From positions 59,246-123,245 of the forward strand of contig JAHJNJ010000003.1 in assembly GCA_018820925.1 (NCBI GenBank): a stretch of 64,000 bases of DNA, in the 5' to 3' direction. The stretch comes from Gammaproteobacteria bacterium (lineage in GTDB: Bacteria; Pseudomonadota; Gammaproteobacteria; Burkholderiales; Gallionellaceae). The first letter of the stretch is position 1. Each line of letters starts with the position of its first letter. A program made the translations under genes and the position numbers. The notes beneath the pieces are model-generated. The model did not search any database, was not told the DNA's origin, and saw only the letters and a program-made list of their open reading frames with translations. Below are positions 8,189 to 18,248 of this stretch, piece by piece.

Positions 8189-9904
8189 ATGTTGAAACAT
8201 CCTGCATCCAAATACCGGCCTTTCCCGCCCGTCAATCTTGCCGATCGGCAATGGCCGAATCGCACCATCACCCAGCCTCCAATCTGGATGAGTACCGACC
8301 TGCGCGACGGCAACCAGTCGCTGTTCGAGCCCATGAATGCGGAACGCAAGATGCGCATGTTCCACATGTTGTGCGAGATCGGTTTCAAGGAGATCGAGGT
8401 GGCGTTTCCTTCCGCCTCGGAAACGGATTTCAACTTCGTGCGCGGACTGATCGAGGGCGGCCATATTCCCGAGGATGTGACCATCGAAGTGTTGACGCAG
8501 GCGCGCGAGCACCTGATCCGGCGCACCATGGAATCGCTCAAGGGCGCGCGGCGCGCCATCGTGCATGTGTACAACCCGATCTCGAAACCGTTCCGCGAAA
8601 CGGTGTTCCGCATGAGCAAGGCGGAGGTCGTCGACATGGCTGTGTCTGCCGTGAAGCTGGTCAGGCAGTTGGCTGACCAGCAGCCGGAAACGCAATGGGT
8701 ACTCGAATACAGCCCGGAAACCTTCACGGCGGCGGAACTCGATTTTTCGCTGGAGATTTGCGATGCCGTGACCGAAGCCTGGGGAGCGACGCCGGACAAC
8801 AAGGTGATTCTCAACTTGCCCACGACCGTGGAACTTGCCACGCCGAACGTGTACGCCGACCAGATTGAGTGGATGCACCGCCAGCTCGCGCGGCGCGACA
8901 GCGTCATCCTGAGTTTGCACACGCACAACGACCGCGGCACGGCCGTGGCGTCTGCCGAGTTGGGTTTGATGGCAGGCGCAGACCGCGTCGAGGGTTGCCT
9001 GTTCGGCAATGGCGAACGTACCGGCAATGTGGATATTGTGACGCTGGCCATGAACCTTTACACGCAGGGCATAGACCCTGGACTGGATTTTTCCGACATC
9101 GACGCCGTTGCGCGCACGGTCGAGTATTGCAACCAGTTGCCCATCCATCCGCGCCATCCCTATGTGGGCGACCTGGTATTCACCGCGTTCTCCGGCTCGC
9201 ACCAGGATGCGATCAAGAAAGGCTTCGCCGTGCAGCAGTCGGATGCGTTGTGGAGTGTGCCCTACCTTCCCGTCGATCCGAAAGACGTGGGACGCAACTA
9301 CGACTCGGTGATCCGCGTGAACAGCCAGTCCGGCAAGGGCGGCATCGCCTACTTGCTGGAAACGGAATACGGCATCGTCATGCCGCGCCGTTTGCAGGTG
9401 GAATTTTCGGGCGTCGTGCAAAAGCACGCCGACAGCCACGGCGGGGAGATCAGCGCGGCCGAAATCTGGCAGCTGTTTTCGGCCACTTATCTCGACACCG
9501 TGGCGCCGGTGCGTTACCGGGAGCACCACCTGTTCGAACATGGCGCGGCGCAAGGCATCCGCCTCAACGTGGATATTGGTGGCATTTCGCATTTGCTCAC
9601 GGGCGAAGGCAACGGCCCCATCGATGCCGCGGTGCATGCCTTGCAAAGCGCCGGAATTTACGTTCAGGTGCGCAGCTATGAAGAGCGCTCGATGGGCGCC
9701 AGCGGCGAGGCCGGCGACGCCCGCGCCTGCGCATTCATGGAGATAGCGGATGCGGAGGGGAGTACCGGGTGCTATGGCGTGGGCATGGATGCGAACATTG
9801 TCACGGCGTCGATCAAGGCGCTGGTGAGTGGCACTAATCGGATAGGGGTGACTTTGCCGAAAACGGGCGCCATTGCTTGGGACGGCGCATCTGCTGTGGC
9901 ATAA
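8189..9904 (+). CDS. leuA: 2-isopropylmalate synthase (type 2)
   Basis: 571 residues, the length of the longer IPMS class (LeuA type 2). It condenses acetyl-CoA with 2-oxoisovalerate in the first committed step of leucine synthesis. The TIM barrel contains the metal-binding [11 protein letters not shown] (about 34-44) and [12 protein letters not shown] (about 242-253), with [10 protein letters not shown] nearby. The C-terminal part (about 420-571) is the leucine-sensing regulatory domain. AAGGAG lies 9 bases before the ATG. Head of the leu region, with leuC following after 25 bases. Confidence 0.96.
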   Translation: MLKHPASKYRPFPPVNLADRQWPNRTITQPPIWMSTDLRDGNQSLFEPMNAERKMRMFHMLCEIGFKEIEVAFPSASETDFNFVRGLIEGGHIPEDVTIEVLTQAREHLIRRTMESLKGARRAIVHVYNPISKPFRETVFRMSKAEVVDMAVSAVKLVRQLADQQPETQWVLEYSPETFTAAELDFSLEICDAVTEAWGATPDNKVILNLPTTVELATPNVYADQIEWMHRQLARRDSVILSLHTHNDRGTAVASAELGLMAGADRVEGCLFGNGERTGNVDIVTLAMNLYTQGIDPGLDFSDIDAVARTVEYCNQLPIHPRHPYVGDLVFTAFSGSHQDAIKKGFAVQQSDALWSVPYLPVDPKDVGRNYDSVIRVNSQSGKGGIAYLLETEYGIVMPRRLQVEFSGVVQKHADSHGGEISAAEIWQLFSATYLDTVAPVRYREHHLFEHGAAQGIRLNVDIGGISHLLTGEGNGPIDAAVHALQSAGIYVQVRSYEERSMGASGEAGDARACAFMEIADAEGSTGCYGVGMDANIVTASIKALVSGTNRIGVTLPKTGAIAWDGASAVA

Positions 9905-9905
9905 T
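9877..9905 (+). promoter_or_regulatory. Possible internal promoter for leuC
   Basis: TTGGGA (9877-9882), 17-base spacer, CATAAT (9900-9905), with TGG directly before the -10. The -10 overlaps the leuA stop codon, and leuC starts at 9930. Inferred from hexamers and spacing only. Confidence 0.4.
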
Positions 9906-9929
9906 CGCGCGCTAATTCGGGAACAGTAA

Positions 9930-11330
9930 ATGAACACCAAAACGTTATACGACAAACTCTGGGACAGTCACGTGGTGCGGCAGGATGCCGACGGCACGGC
10001 GCTGATCTATATCGACCGTCAACTGGTGCATGAAGTCACCAGCCCGCAAGCCTTTGAAGGTCTGAAACTGGCGCAGCGCAAACCCTGGCGCACTGCATCC
10101 ATGCTGGCGGTGCCGGACCACAATGTGCCGACCACCAACCGCGCGGCGGGCATCAAAGATCCCATCTCGCGCTTGCAGGTGGAGACGCTGGACGCCAACT
10201 GTGCCGAGTACGGCGTAGTCGAATTCAAGATGGGCGACATCCGTCAGGGTATCGTGCATGTGATCGGCCCGGAGCAGGGCGCGACCCTGCCCGGCATGAC
10301 CGTGGTGTGCGGCGACTCGCACACCAGCACGCACGGCGCATTCGCCGCCTTGGCGCATGGTATCGGCACTTCCGAGGTCGAGCATGTGATGGCGACGCAA
10401 TGCCTGCTGGCGAAGAAATCCAGGGCGATGCTGGTGCAGGTGGAAGGCGCGCTTGGCAAGGGCGTGACCGCCAAGGACATCGCGCTGGCGGTGATCGGCA
10501 AGATCGGCACGGCGGGCGGGACGGGCTTTGCCATCGAATTTGCGGGCAGCGCGATTCGCGATCTGAGCATGGAAGGTCGCATGACCCTGTGCAATATGGC
10601 TATCGAGGCCGGTGCGCGTGCGGGTATGGTGGCGGCGGATGACACCACTATTGAATACGTGAGAGGCCGTCCGTTCGCGCCGCAGGGTGAGAATTGGGAC
10701 AAGGCCGTGGCCTACTGGAAGACGCTGCACAGCGATACCGGAGCGAAGTTCGATGCGACGGTCGAGTTGGATGCGGCGCAAATCAAGCCGCAGGTGACCT
10801 GGGGTACGTCGCCGGAAATGGTGGTGGCGGTGGACGGGCGCGTGCCCGACCCCGCTTCCGCGCCGGATGCGGTAAAACGCGCCGACTGGGAACGCGCGCT
10901 GGCTTACATGGGGCTGGAAGCGAACACGCCGATCACCGGGATCGAGGTCGACAAGGTGTTTATCGGTTCCTGCACCAACGGGCGCATTGAGGATATGCGC
11001 GCGGCGGCAACGGTGGCCAAGGGCAAGAAGGTGGCGGGCAACGTGAAACTGGCGATGGTGGTGCCGGGTTCCGGCCTGGTGAAGGCGCAGGCCGAACAGG
11101 AAGGTCTGGACAAGATATTCATCGCGGCGGGTTTCGAGTGGCGCGATCCGGGGTGTTCCATGTGCCTCGCCATGAACGATGATCGTCTGGCGCCCGGGGA
11201 GCGTTGCGCGGCAACTTCCAACCGCAACTTCGAGGGACGGCAAGGACAGGGTGGCCGCACACACCTGGTGAGTCCGGAAATGGCGGCTGCGGCGGCAATC
11301 GCCGGGCATTTCGTGGATGTGAGTCGATAG
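9930..11330 (+). CDS. leuC: 3-isopropylmalate dehydratase large subunit
   Basis: 466-residue aconitase-family subunit. With LeuD it isomerises 2- to 3-isopropylmalate. It has the family start [12 protein letters not shown] and [21 protein letters not shown] (about 128-148). The three [4Fe-4S]-ligand cysteines lie in [12 protein letters not shown] (about 347-358) and [13 protein letters not shown] (about 408-420). It ends with [19 protein letters not shown]. The partner leuD is 600 bases downstream, separated by two small exported-protein genes. Confidence 0.98.
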   Translation: MNTKTLYDKLWDSHVVRQDADGTALIYIDRQLVHEVTSPQAFEGLKLAQRKPWRTASMLAVPDHNVPTTNRAAGIKDPISRLQVETLDANCAEYGVVEFKMGDIRQGIVHVIGPEQGATLPGMTVVCGDSHTSTHGAFAALAHGIGTSEVEHVMATQCLLAKKSRAMLVQVEGALGKGVTAKDIALAVIGKIGTAGGTGFAIEFAGSAIRDLSMEGRMTLCNMAIEAGARAGMVAADDTTIEYVRGRPFAPQGENWDKAVAYWKTLHSDTGAKFDATVELDAAQIKPQVTWGTSPEMVVAVDGRVPDPASAPDAVKRADWERALAYMGLEANTPITGIEVDKVFIGSCTNGRIEDMRAAATVAKGKKVAGNVKLAMVVPGSGLVKAQAEQEGLDKIFIAAGFEWRDPGCSMCLAMNDDRLAPGERCAATSNRNFEGRQGQGGRTHLVSPEMAAAAAIAGHFVDVSR

Positions 11331-11340
11331 GAGGAGTGTC

Positions 11341-11667
11341 ATGAAAAAACGATTCGTATTGACGATGCTGTTGGGCGCATTTCTGAATCAGGCCGTATTT
11401 GCAGAGGAAGAAAAAAGCGAGCCTCAAAAAGAAGAAAAAAGCGTTTCTCAAAAAGAGGAAGATAAAAGCGTCCCTCAGAAAATGGGCGATACCCTGAAAA
11501 AGGGCGGCGAAGCAGCCGGCCGCGGTATTGAAAAGGGCGCCGAAGTGGTTGGCCAGGGTCTCAAGAAGGGCGGCGAGGCTACCGTCAAGGGCGTCAAGAA
11601 GGCCGAAGCCTGGGTCGGCAGAAAGTTGCAGCAAGGTGGCGAGAAACTGGAGAAAGCGGCAGAGTAA
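11341..11667 (+). CDS. Small exported Gly/Lys hendecad-repeat protein (entericidin-like, no lipobox)
   Basis: 108 residues. A Sec signal peptide (1-21, cleavage AVFA/EEE) is followed by three degenerate 8-9-residue charged repeats (starting at 23, 31 and 39, pattern EEKSxxQK). Five exact 11-residue repeats then start at 49, 60, 71, 82 and 93, consensus GxGLKKGGEAx. An 11-residue period suggests a long amphipathic helix that could lie on a membrane. There is no lipobox cysteine. The repeat unit resembles the short body of entericidin-type lipoproteins, which I recall being encoded beside leuCD in related bacteria, so an expanded, non-lipidated relative is my inference. GGAGTGTC precedes the ATG, 10 bases after leuC. 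Confidence 0.8.
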   Translation: MKKRFVLTMLLGAFLNQAVFAEEEKSEPQKEEKSVSQKEEDKSVPQKMGDTLKKGGEAAGRGIEKGAEVVGQGLKKGGEATVKGVKKAEAWVGRKLQQGGEKLEKAAE

Positions 11668-11912
11668 TGAAGCGTATTTTCATTGTATTGGTTTTGGCGC
11701 TGTTTACGGCGGGAGCCTTGGCTGAGGAGCCGCGCCCGATCAAGAAGGCGGGAGAAGGCATTGAAAAGGGTGAAGCGGCGGCTGGGCGCGGCCTCAAGAA
11801 AGGCGGTCGGGCAGTGGGGCGCGGCGTCGAAAAAGGTCTCAAATATCCCGTCAAGGGCCTCAAGAAAACCGGGGACTGGCTTGATAAAAAGGTGGGCAAA
11901 GGTGGCAAATAA
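11667..11912 (+). CDS. Second small exported Gly/Lys hendecad-repeat protein
   Basis: 81 residues, paralogous to the preceding gene. Its ATG overlaps that gene's stop (TAATG), so the pair is translationally coupled. Signal peptide 1-19 (ALA/EEP), then 11-residue units starting at 29, 40, 51, 62 and 73, with pattern GxG(I/L/V)xKG. The charged linker of the first protein is missing. No cysteine is present, so it is not a lipoprotein. Predicted periplasmic, strongly basic (many Lys) and helix-forming. It sits 20 bases before leuD. Function unknown. Confidence 0.8.
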   Translation: MKRIFIVLVLALFTAGALAEEPRPIKKAGEGIEKGEAAAGRGLKKGGRAVGRGVEKGLKYPVKGLKKTGDWLDKKVGKGGK

Positions 11913-11932
11913 CATGGGAAGGCGGATGACTG

Positions 11933-12571
11933 ATGCGTAAGTTCTCGTTGCTGGATGGGCTGGTCGTGCCGTTGGATAGAGCCAACGTGGACACCGACGC
12001 CATCATTCCGAAACAGTTTCTGAAGTCGATCAAACGTTCCGGCTTCGGCCCCAACGCGTTCGACGAATGGCGTTACCTTGACCACGGCGAGCCGGGCATG
12101 GATAACAGCAAGCGTCCTTTGAACGAGGACTTCGTGCTGAACCAGCCGCGATATCAGGGCGCGCAGATCCTGCTGGCGCGCGAAAACTTCGGCTGCGGCT
12201 CGTCGCGTGAACATGCGCCCTGGGCGCTGGAGGATTACGGCTTCGTCGTGATCATCGCGCCGAGTTTCGCCGACATTTTCTTCAACAACTGTTTCAAGAA
12301 CGGCTTGTTGCCGATCAGGCTGGATGCGGACAAGGTGGATGCGTTGTTCAAGGCAGTGGAGGCCAATGTCGGCTTCAAGCTGAAGGTCGATCTGGAACAG
12401 CAGAGTATTACCGCACCGGACGGCACGGTGTACAAGTTCGAGGTGGATGCGTTCCGCAAGCATTGCCTGTTGAACGGCCTGGACGATATCGGCCTGACGT
12501 TGCAGCATGTGGCCGACATCAAGGCGTTTGAGGCGAAACACCGTGCGGCGCAGCCGTGGTTGTATGCGTAA
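11933..12571 (+). CDS. leuD: 3-isopropylmalate dehydratase small subunit
   Basis: 212 residues, the usual length of the LeuD swivel subunit that completes the LeuCD isomerase. Family blocks: [20 protein letters not shown] (about 13-32), [18 protein letters not shown] (about 83-100) and [21 protein letters not shown] (about 105-125). It follows the small repeat-protein genes and precedes leuB by 30 bases, so the whole stretch probably forms one transcript. Confidence 0.98.
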   Translation: MRKFSLLDGLVVPLDRANVDTDAIIPKQFLKSIKRSGFGPNAFDEWRYLDHGEPGMDNSKRPLNEDFVLNQPRYQGAQILLARENFGCGSSREHAPWALEDYGFVVIIAPSFADIFFNNCFKNGLLPIRLDADKVDALFKAVEANVGFKLKVDLEQQSITAPDGTVYKFEVDAFRKHCLLNGLDDIGLTLQHVADIKAFEAKHRAAQPWLYA

Positions 12572-12601
12572 TTGTTTTTGTAAATTCGATTGGAAAAACA
12601 G

Positions 12602-13666
12602 ATGAAGATTGCAGTTTTGCCGGGTGACGGCATCGGACCGGAGATCGTCGCCCAGGCGGCAAAAGTGTTGGAAGCGTTGCGCAGCGACGGCTTGAAAATC
12701 GAGATGGAATACGCCCATATCGGCGGTGCCGGTTACGATGCGGCGCAGGACCCGTTGCCGGAGGCGACGCTGAAACTGTCGAAGGAATCCGATGCGGTGC
12801 TGCTGGGTGCCGTGGGCGGATACCAGTACGACAACCTGCCGCGCCCCATGCGTCCGGAGCAGGGCCTGTTGCGCATCCGCAAGGGACTGGGGCTGTTCGC
12901 CAACCTGCGTCCGGCGATGGTATACCCGGAACTGGTGAACGCCTCGACATTGCGTTCCGACATTGTGTCCGGGCTGGACATCATGATCCTGCGCGAATTG
13001 ACCGGCGACATCTACTTTGGCCAGCCACGCGGCATCCGCACGCTGGACAACGGCGAGCGCCAGGGTTTCGATACCATGCACTACAGCGAGTCGGAAATCC
13101 GCCGCGTGGCGCATGTCGGCTTCCAGATCGCGATGAAACGCAACAAAAAACTGTGCTCGGTGGACAAGGCCAACGTGCTGGATACCAGCATGTTCTGGCG
13201 CGAAATCGTGACGGAAGTGGCGAAGGAATATCCCCAGGTCGCCACGTCGCACATGTACGTGGATAATGCGGCCATGCAACTGGTGCGCGCGCCCAAGCAG
13301 TTCGATGTGATCCTGACCGGCAATATTTTCGGCGATATCCTGTCGGACGAGGCGTCGATGCTGACCGGCTCCATCGGCATGCTGCCGTCGGCGTCGCTGG
13401 ATTCGAACAACAAGGGTTTGTACGAGCCTTGCCACGGTTCCGCGCCGGACATCGCAGGCAAAGATATGGCCAATCCGCTGGCGACCATTTTGTCGGTGGC
13501 AATGATGATGCAATATACCTTCGGCCGTGCCGACATCACGCAACGCATTGAAGGCGCTGTGCGCAAGGTGTTGCAGCAAGGCTTGCGCACGGGCGATATC
13601 TTCGAAGAGGGCAAACAAAAAGTCGGTTGTGCGGCGATGGGCGATGCGGTTGTCGCAGCGCTTTAA
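12602..13666 (+). CDS. leuB: 3-isopropylmalate dehydrogenase
   Basis: 354 residues, NAD-dependent oxidative decarboxylation of 3-isopropylmalate, third leucine step. It begins [15 protein letters not shown]. It contains [15 protein letters not shown] (about 131-145), the catalytic Tyr in [10 protein letters not shown] and Lys in VDKANVL, and the signature [20 protein letters not shown] (about 241-260). The ATG at 12602 is preferred over an in-frame TTG four codons earlier because GGA lies at the right distance and the product then matches the family start. Confidence 0.98.
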   Translation: MKIAVLPGDGIGPEIVAQAAKVLEALRSDGLKIEMEYAHIGGAGYDAAQDPLPEATLKLSKESDAVLLGAVGGYQYDNLPRPMRPEQGLLRIRKGLGLFANLRPAMVYPELVNASTLRSDIVSGLDIMILRELTGDIYFGQPRGIRTLDNGERQGFDTMHYSESEIRRVAHVGFQIAMKRNKKLCSVDKANVLDTSMFWREIVTEVAKEYPQVATSHMYVDNAAMQLVRAPKQFDVILTGNIFGDILSDEASMLTGSIGMLPSASLDSNNKGLYEPCHGSAPDIAGKDMANPLATILSVAMMMQYTFGRADITQRIEGAVRKVLQQGLRTGDIFEEGKQKVGCAAMGDAVVAAL

Positions 13667-13687
13667 TTCAGGACAAAAGGAAGAATC

Positions 13688-14791
13688 ATGAAAGTAGGTT
13701 TGGTCGGTTGGCGCGGCATGGTGGGTTCGGTGCTCATGCAACGCATGCGCGAAGAAAAGGATTTTGAGTTGTTCGAGTCAGTGTTTTTCACCACCTCCAA
13801 TGCGGGTGGCGAAGCGCCTGCCGAGGGTAAAGGTGTTCCCCTGAAGGATGCGCACGACCTCAACGAGCTGAAGGCGATGGACGCCATCATTTCCTGCCAG
13901 GGCGGCGATTATACGACTGCGATCTTCCCCAAGCTGCGTGCGGCGGGCTGGCAGGGCTACTGGATCGATGCGGCATCCACGCTGCGCATGGAGAAGGACG
14001 CGGTCATTATTCTGGATCCCGTGAATCTCGACCTCATCAAGAAATCGCTGGCCAGCGGCGGCAAGAATTTCATCGGCGGCAATTGCACCAACAGCATCTT
14101 GTTGATGGGCTTGAACGGCCTGTTCAACGCGGGTCTGGTGGAGTGGGTGTCGTCCATGACTTACCAGGCCGCATCGGGTGCGGGCGCACAGAACATGCGC
14201 GAACTGCTGAACCAGATGGGCGTGGCTTACGCCTCTGTGTCCGATCTGCTGTCCGATCCGAAATCGGCCATTCTGGAAATAGATCGTCGTCTGGCGGAGA
14301 AGCTGCGTTCGGCGGAGATGCCCACTGAAAACTTCGGCGTACCCCTGGCGGGCAGCCTGATCCCGTGGATCGACAAACAACTCGACAACGGCCAATCCAA
14401 GGAGGAGTGGAAGGGACAGGCCGAGGTCAACAAGATTCTGGGTACCAGCCAGCGTATACCGGTGGATGGTCTGTGTGTGCGTATCGGTGCAATGCGTTGC
14501 CACAGCCTGGCGCTGACCCTCAAGCTGAAAAAGGATGTGCCGCTGAGCGAGATTGAGGCGCTCATCAAGGGCGGCAACCCCTGGGTCAAATTCGTGCCAA
14601 ATCAGCGCGAAATTTCGGTGCGCCAATTGACACCTGTTGCCGTGACGGGCAAGCTGGACGTGGCAGTCGGGCGCGTGCGCAAGATGGAACTGGGACCGGA
14701 ATATGTAAGCGCTTTCGTCTGCGGCGACCAGTTGCTGTGGGGGGCTGCCGAACCGTTGCGCCGCATGTTGCGTATCCTGTTAAACAAGTAG
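13688..14791 (+). CDS. asd: Aspartate-semialdehyde dehydrogenase
   Basis: 367 residues, proteobacterial type. It reduces aspartyl phosphate in the lysine/threonine/methionine and diaminopimelate pathways. N-terminal NADP fold: [20 protein letters not shown]. Active-site cysteine in [15 protein letters not shown] (about 132-146). [18 protein letters not shown] near 260 is also typical. AAAGGAAGAATC precedes the ATG, 21 bases after leuB, so it is likely co-transcribed with the leu genes, as in related bacteria. Confidence 0.98.
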   Translation: MKVGLVGWRGMVGSVLMQRMREEKDFELFESVFFTTSNAGGEAPAEGKGVPLKDAHDLNELKAMDAIISCQGGDYTTAIFPKLRAAGWQGYWIDAASTLRMEKDAVIILDPVNLDLIKKSLASGGKNFIGGNCTNSILLMGLNGLFNAGLVEWVSSMTYQAASGAGAQNMRELLNQMGVAYASVSDLLSDPKSAILEIDRRLAEKLRSAEMPTENFGVPLAGSLIPWIDKQLDNGQSKEEWKGQAEVNKILGTSQRIPVDGLCVRIGAMRCHSLALTLKLKKDVPLSEIEALIKGGNPWVKFVPNQREISVRQLTPVAVTGKLDVAVGRVRKMELGPEYVSAFVCGDQLLWGAAEPLRRMLRILLNK

Positions 14792-14916
14792 TTCAGCGAA
14801 GTATTTCCGGTTTTTAACTGGCGGTTAACGCATGAACTTAAGGTAAAACTGAGCTTGCATCACTAACCCTATGATGTTAATCTGAATAACGTATGGGAAA
14901 ATAAAAGGGTGGCGAC

Positions 14917-17571
14917 GTGCTGAAATCAATTCTAAAAGCGTCTATATACATTGCCGGCTTGGCTATGTCTGGCTTCGCTTGGGCGGCTGGCTTGGGTGGC
15001 ATCAATGTCTCGTCGTCACTGGGGCAACCGCTGAAAGCAGAGATCGAGGTGACCTCTGTCGACAGGACTGACAAAACAACGCTAAGAGCAAAATTGGCTT
15101 CTGCCAACGAGTACAAGAAAGCGGGCATTGACTATCCCTATAACATCCCCAAGCTCAAGTTCCAGATCAAGGATCGTGAAAACGGCGAATCATTCATCAA
15201 GGTAACGTCGGTTCAGCCGGTAAACGAGCCCTTCGTAACCTTGATGGTCGAATTGAACTGGTCTTCCGGCCAATTGTTGCGTGAATACACATTCCTGCTG
15301 GATCCACCCGGTTACAAGCCTGTGCAACCCGAGGTGGCTGAAGTTAAGCCCATTGAACCGGTTATTGCAGAACTTGTTGCTGAACCCATTCCGGAACCTG
15401 TCGTTTCCGAACCTGTTGCTGCTGCTGTGCCATTGCCGGAAGCGCCGGTGGTTGCTGAGGCGGCCTCGGCTGTTGCGCCGGTTGCGGAGCCAATCGCTGC
15501 AAGTGCGGTTGTTGCCGAGCCGGCTGCGGAATCCGTCCCTGCTGCAGAGAAAACAGAGCCATCGGCACAGGAATCCGTTTCTGCAGAAGTGATCCCGGAA
15601 CCTCAGGATGCGCTGAGCAAGGAAGAGGCGCTTGCCGAAGCTGTTCCTGAAGAAATGTCCGAGCAGATCACCGTGATTCGTGGAGATACGCTGACCAAGA
15701 TTGCGGCACAGATCAAACCCGACAATGTCAGCCTGGAGCGCATGCTGGTTGCCCTGTATCGCGAGAACGCCGGGGTGTTCGATGGTCACAACATGAATCG
15801 CATCAGAGCGGGAAAGATATTGACGCTTCCGAAAAGCGATGCCATTCAGATGTTGCCCCAGGCAGATGCGGAAGAAGAAATTCGCGTACAAGCTGCCGAC
15901 TGGAATGTGTACCGCCAGAAGCTTGCCGCCAAACAAGCTGTAAGAGTTGAGGTTGCAGACAAGCAGGAAGCCACCGGCAAAATCAGCGCGGCAGTGATCG
16001 ACAAGGCGTTCGCCGATAAAGAACCTGCCACGGAAGTGCTGAAACTTTCCAAGGGTGAAGCACCCAACGACAAAGCGGTGGGGGGGGGTAAGTCTACAAC
16101 CGATGAGAAGGTCATCGCCAAAGAGGAAGAGGCAATCGCCAAGAGCAAGGCATTGAAGGATGCGCAAGAACGCACGGCAATTCTGGAAAAGAGCATCCAG
16201 GATATGAAGCGTCTCGAGGAGTTGAAGAAAGAATCGGTACCGGTATCGGCGCCTGCGCCTGCAATCGCGCTGAATGCAGCGTCTGCACCGCAGCCTGCCA
16301 GCAGTGTGGTTCCGGCCAAGCCGAAACCCAAGGTTGTAATGCCCCCCAAAGTTGTTGAAGAGCCGTCCCTGATCGATCAATTATTGAGCGAGCCTCTCTA
16401 TATGGCGGGTGGTGCGGCATTGTTGTTGGCGCTGGGAGGATTGGGCTTCGTCGCTGCTCGACGCGGCAAGGGCGGCGGCAAGAAAAAGGCATTTTCGAGG
16501 AAGGACGATATTGGCAGCACCACCGGGCGTATTGCTGCACCGATCGCGCCTTCGCCAGACACCGGTGACTTTACCCATGCAACGCCTCATGTTGCTGCAC
16601 CGGTAACCAGCAGTGACTCCGAGGAGGTGGATCCTATCGGTGAAGCGGATCTGTTCCTGACTTTCGGACGCGATGCTCAGGCTGAAGAAGTGTTGAAAGA
16701 AGCCCTGAAAAAGAATCCGAATAATATGCCGGTCAAGCTCAAGCTGTTGTCCATCTACGCCAACCGCAAGGATACCAACTCGTTCTACAGTTACGCGCGT
16801 GAGGTCAAAGAGTCCGGCGATACATCGGCCTGGGATGAAGTCGTTGTCATGGGACGAGAACTGGATCCGAGCAATCCGTTCTATGGCGGCAACGGAGGTG
16901 CTGCTGCACCGGTAGTCGAGACCAAGGCAAGCACTGCTGCTCCGGCACCGGATATCGCGCCTTCAGTTGACTTTGATCTGGGCTTCGGTTCGCCGGCATC
17001 CGCCAAACCGGAATCCACTCATCAAACAACGGTTGTCCTGGAAACGCCCTCCATGGAGAAAACCACCATCATGCCGGCAGAAGCGTTGCGTTCTGATATG
17101 CCGTCGGCGACCATGGATTTTGATATAACAGGAACGAATCCGGGAACGCCCGCGATGGGATCTGGCGGCAACGGGGCAGCGGCGTTGAATATGGAGGATC
17201 TGGTGTTCGACGTTACGGCGACCAGCCCCCGAGTGCCGATTCCCTCACCTGCCGCCCCGGCGCAGGATGAAGACACCATGACCTTCACGCTGGATTTCCC
17301 CACCGAGAGCAAACCCAAGGTTGCACCTGCACGCGATCTGGGACTGGATGAAATCACGCTGAATCTGGATCAATCCGGATCATCTGCCGCGACTTCCACA
17401 AGCGCGCCGAAGGACGATGATTGGCAGGAGGTCGCCACCAAGCTTGATCTGGCCAAGGCCTACCAGGAGATGGGTGACATAGCCGGTGCACGCGAGATTC
17501 TGGACGAAGTATTGCGCGACGGCGATGCCCAGCAGCGCGAATCTGCGCAAGCCCTGATGCAGCAGTTGTAA
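14917..17571 (+). CDS. fimV: FimV-family polar hub protein
   Basis: 884 residues. Signal peptide 1-23 (AWA/AGL), FimV N-terminal domain (about 24-130, INVSSSLGQPLKAEIEVTSV), a Pro/Val/Ala/Glu-rich linker (about 140-240), LysM peptidoglycan-binding domain (about 249-306), coiled coil (about 395-430), one transmembrane segment (about 493-512), TPR-like stretch (about 570-630), long acidic cytoplasmic region, and the FimV C-terminal domain (about 835-884, DLAKAYQEMGDIAGAREILD). FimV organises the cell pole and type IV pili or twitching. The start is GTG with AAAGG upstream. A G9 run at 16080-16088 lies in the coding sequence. Confidence 0.93.
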   Translation: MLKSILKASIYIAGLAMSGFAWAAGLGGINVSSSLGQPLKAEIEVTSVDRTDKTTLRAKLASANEYKKAGIDYPYNIPKLKFQIKDRENGESFIKVTSVQPVNEPFVTLMVELNWSSGQLLREYTFLLDPPGYKPVQPEVAEVKPIEPVIAELVAEPIPEPVVSEPVAAAVPLPEAPVVAEAASAVAPVAEPIAASAVVAEPAAESVPAAEKTEPSAQESVSAEVIPEPQDALSKEEALAEAVPEEMSEQITVIRGDTLTKIAAQIKPDNVSLERMLVALYRENAGVFDGHNMNRIRAGKILTLPKSDAIQMLPQADAEEEIRVQAADWNVYRQKLAAKQAVRVEVADKQEATGKISAAVIDKAFADKEPATEVLKLSKGEAPNDKAVGGGKSTTDEKVIAKEEEAIAKSKALKDAQERTAILEKSIQDMKRLEELKKESVPVSAPAPAIALNAASAPQPASSVVPAKPKPKVVMPPKVVEEPSLIDQLLSEPLYMAGGAALLLALGGLGFVAARRGKGGGKKKAFSRKDDIGSTTGRIAAPIAPSPDTGDFTHATPHVAAPVTSSDSEEVDPIGEADLFLTFGRDAQAEEVLKEALKKNPNNMPVKLKLLSIYANRKDTNSFYSYAREVKESGDTSAWDEVVVMGRELDPSNPFYGGNGGAAAPVVETKASTAAPAPDIAPSVDFDLGFGSPASAKPESTHQTTVVLETPSMEKTTIMPAEALRSDMPSATMDFDITGTNPGTPAMGSGGNGAAALNMEDLVFDVTATSPRVPIPSPAAPAQDEDTMTFTLDFPTESKPKVAPARDLGLDEITLNLDQSGSSAATSTSAPKDDDWQEVATKLDLAKAYQEMGDIAGAREILDEVLRDGDAQQRESAQALMQQL
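16080..16088 (+). repeat. Homopolymeric G9 tract inside fimV
   Basis: Nine consecutive G in the codons GTG GGG GGG GGT, encoding a Val-Gly-Gly-Gly linker near residue 389. Tracts of this length are prone to slipped-strand length change. Loss or gain of one G would truncate the protein before the transmembrane segment. Confidence 0.85.
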
Positions 17572-17590
17572 TCGGCTTGAGCGAACTGAG

Positions 17591-17620
17591 CGGCAGCCTG
17601 TACGGCTGCCGTTTTCATTT
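17591..17620 (+). terminator. Rho-independent terminator after fimV
   Basis: The 8-bp stem CGGCAGCC (17591-17598) / GGCTGCCG (17604-17611) has a 5-base loop and is followed by TTTTCATTT. It lies 20 bases past the fimV stop and 8 bases before the next start, so the following gene needs its own promoter or read-through. Confidence 0.8.
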
Positions 17621-17627
17621 GGACGAT

Positions 17628-18248
17628 ATGAAATTCATTCCACATCCTGCAGTTCAAATACTTATTTGGGTGTTGCTGGCCTTGCTGGCGCAACGTCTGC
17701 AGCCGCTTGCCCTTCTGGTGCTGGCATCTGTCCTGTTTGCGCTGGCATTGAAGTTGTGCGCAAAGCAGTTGTTAGGTCTGTTAAGGCGCACGCGCTGGAT
17801 ACTGTTTTCCCTGCTGCTGATTTACGCCTACACAACACCGGGCACTGCGCTAATGGCGCAACTTGGCCTCCTATCCCCTACCCGCGAGGGTCTGCTGGAC
17901 GGAGTGCTGCAGTTGGGGCGGCTGGTGAGCGTGCTGTCCGGTCTGGCGATCTTGTTGGCGCTGCTGACGCAGACACAGCTCATCAGCGGATTGTATTCCC
18001 TGGCGTATCCCTTGCGCTGGCTCGGTTTGTCGCGCGAACGTATCGCCGTACGCCTGGCGCTGACCCTGGAGTATGCTGAATCCGCCATGCGCGATACGGC
18101 CAGCGACTGGCGTACGACCATCCACAATGCCATGCAGCCTTGCGCAGAGGGGGCGGAACACATTGAACTGCGACTGCAGCCTTTTCGAGCCGTTGATGTC
18201 ATGCTGTTGCTGGCCTGTGCGGCCGTGCTGGCAGGGGTGTGGCGATGA
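17628..18248 (+). CDS. Membrane protein, CbiQ/EcfT-like
   Basis: 206 residues with about five hydrophobic segments (near 10-50, 62-75, 100-125 and 185-203) and a central cytoplasmic helix pair (YPLRWLGLSRERIAVRLALT) like the coupling helices of EcfT/CbiQ permease subunits of ECF transporters. I see no adjacent ATPase or S component, so a transport role is uncertain. The start at 17628 is chosen because an upstream in-frame TTG would put the fimV terminator inside the gene. Its stop overlaps the truA start by 4 bases (ATGA), so the two are coupled. Confidence 0.6.
   Translation: MKFIPHPAVQILIWVLLALLAQRLQPLALLVLASVLFALALKLCAKQLLGLLRRTRWILFSLLLIYAYTTPGTALMAQLGLLSPTREGLLDGVLQLGRLVSVLSGLAILLALLTQTQLISGLYSLAYPLRWLGLSRERIAVRLALTLEYAESAMRDTASDWRTTIHNAMQPCAEGAEHIELRLQPFRAVDVMLLLACAAVLAGVWR

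Noticed and set aside
11594..13741. Long frame opposite the small repeat genes, leuD and leuB
   Set aside because: Antisense shadow without recognisable domains. The opposite strand carries clear Leu enzymes.
17577..17627. TTG start giving the EcfT-like protein 17 more residues
   Set aside because: The fimV terminator hairpin would lie inside the coding sequence, and the extra residues are not hydrophobic or conserved.
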